A DNA stretch of 64,000 bases, from the NCBI RefSeq assembly GCF_964199755.1, contig NC_133896.1:89574215-89638214 (forward strand), given 5' to 3'. Below the pieces are notes generated by a model, which worked only from the letters and a program-made list of their open reading frames with translations, was not told the DNA's origin and did not search any database. Shown in pieces: positions 62,541-64,000 of the stretch. The translations under genes were made by a program, and so were the position numbers. Source of the stretch: Larus michahellis. Taxonomy: Eukaryota > Chordata > Aves > Charadriiformes > Laridae. Position 1 is the stretch's first letter. Each line of letters opens with the position of its first letter.

Positions 62541-64000
62541 CTGAAAGAGTCAAGAACTTCCACTTAGGCTTGATCCACAGGTCTTCAGAGTACCTGTACA
62601 GTACCTGTAATCTGTGTATCTGTACAAAGGCCTATCCCGAGGGAGCATTATCCACCCAATCCCAAATATGCTTGCTCTTATAATCCCACAAACGTTTAAT
62701 CACACTGATGAATGCTCTTTTTCAGGTTCACTTTAAAACAGGTTCTCAAGAAAAGAAAAAAGTGAAATTAAGCGAAACTGCACTGGAAACATAGTCATTT
62801 ACCAAAGTTGTTTTCCAGCAAGAAAGCAAATGATTTAAAGGAGAGGAGGAAAACTGATTTAATATTTATTTGAAAGAAAACACTTAGAACACATCAGACA
62901 TTTGGGAAATTTGACATGGCCAGTTATCATGGGAGTACTTTGAGGCATTGCTACAACAGGGTGGAGAAGGAAAGCGAGCAGGGCACAATGTTATTTTAAG
63001 ATATATCCAAAGTACAGATCTAAATCAACATTGGTTGCCTTGCAAAACTGGTGCTAATTAAGAAATAGCACTGATAATTACCTTAGAAACTAGCACTAGA
63101 TAATGAGCACAAAGTGAAAAATAAAAAAGGTTATTTATATGCAGTTTCCAGAAAAGCATTATAAAGTTATTTTTATATATAAAGACTACCAAATTTGACT
63201 AGGATCCATACCTATGTACCACAGAATCTGTAGCCTACTTACAATTACTCCTAAAGACAAATGTCAAAAGAATATACAGTGCATTTAGCAGAAAAATTCT
63301 GAAGTGTTACAGACTGGGGGGTGGGGGGCGGGATTAACTCCTGTAGTTGAAATAACAAGAAAGAACATGCATAATGAATGAGTTTGGAAAGGTTAAAGCA
63401 AGACAAACCTGTGACAGAATAAGAACAAAGGTGATCACAGGATCAGTAGCGTGAAAAAAGGAGGACAATAGTGCAATATGCAGAGAATGTGGGGGACAGA
63501 CACCAAGAGAGAGCTGCAAGGAATCTCAGATATTAGTGTAAGATGGAAACGTGCACACAGGAAACTTGTGGGTGCAGCACAGCAACAGAACCCATCTTAG
63601 CACAGAAACGCACAAATTATAGGCTCTTTGTATAGCTTGTGTTTTTGATCAGTTAGTAAAAGGCATAAAGCAGGACTCTCATTAATTATTCAATACTATT
63701 ACTACAAAATCAAACTCTTAAGCAGAACTATGACATTCTTTAGCAGTGAAGAAAACTGTTCCAAGAAAACTTAAATATTAATGTTTACTTATAACAGATT
63801 ATAAGCAGTGAGCACATCAAGTTATGACTGCATTACGGTATTGCAGCTGGTGTGATCTGTAATAGCGCAAACATCACATTTCAGTTTCCACTGCTGTAAT
63901 CTGATGCAGTACATTATTACAGTAGCCTATTCCCATCCTTCATGATTAAAACAAAAGAAACTAGTAATACGATTTCCCTAGAATTGGATTTCTTTGCTAA

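Larger units (their letters stand above)
58095..64000. other. PNPLA3 introns, no other gene
   Basis: Introns 58095-60287, 60405-61222 and 61356-62324, and an intron from 62541 that runs off the window. I searched 62541-64000 for the preceding coding exon and found none. No recognised transposon; only short A and AT tracts and small repeats such as AGTAATA near 60,935. Confidence 0.75.

Noticed and set aside
63301-63540. Possible further PNPLA3 exon in the right-hand 1.4 kb
   Set aside because: The 61-codon minus-strand frame does not resemble the expected residues before GILND and lacks suitable splice sites.
1-64000. tRNA, rRNA, microRNA hairpins, CRISPR arrays, or bacterial-type operons
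   Set aside because: None was recognised by eye. The window is vertebrate nuclear DNA, and the one strong hairpin (54921-55015) has perfect arms unlike a microRNA precursor.

Overview
This is vertebrate nuclear DNA, almost certainly from a bird. The genes are split by GT-AG introns, base composition is AT-leaning with two sharp CpG islands, and the recognisable interspersed repeats are mainly CR1 LINEs with the typical 3' end (ATTCTATGATTCT). Introns are fairly compact. Turtles and crocodilians also carry CR1, so 'bird' is a strong inference, not a proof, and I cannot name the species.

Three protein-coding genes lie head to tail on the minus strand, in the order known for human 22q13: PNPLA3, then SAMM50, then PARVB (right to left here). 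Positions 57,533-64,000 hold the last four coding exons and 3' end of PNPLA3; its catalytic patatin domain lies beyond the right edge. Positions 37,734-55,090 hold the complete SAMM50 coding region. I resolved it into 15 exons that join in frame to 469 residues, the length of the human protein. Positions 195-24,717 hold the first two coding exons of the short-form PARVB, separated by a 24.3-kb intron; its calponin-homology domains lie beyond the left edge.

The rest is intron and intergenic DNA. It carries four clear CR1 copies (11.66-12.61 kb minus, 26.56-26.71 kb plus, 28.80-29.78 kb plus, 54.22-54.68 kb minus), a degraded palindromic MITE-like element at 25.8 kb, a possible LTR-derived segment at 29.8-30.4 kb, microsatellites and long A tracts. 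CpG islands mark the 5' ends of PARVB (about 24.05-25.30 kb) and SAMM50 (about 54.76-55.30 kb). The SAMM50 promoter has matches to NRF-1, ETS/GABPA, CCAAT and CRE sites, which suits a nuclear gene for a mitochondrial outer-membrane assembly factor.

The three proteins do not form one pathway: PNPLA3 acts on lipid droplets, SAMM50 inserts beta-barrel proteins in mitochondria, and PARVB links integrins to actin. I found no new multigene system. The most anomalous sequence is a perfect 46-bp inverted repeat with a 3-bp spacer in the SAMM50 CpG island, 55 bases inside intron 1. It is either a recent template-switch event or an assembly fold-back artefact.
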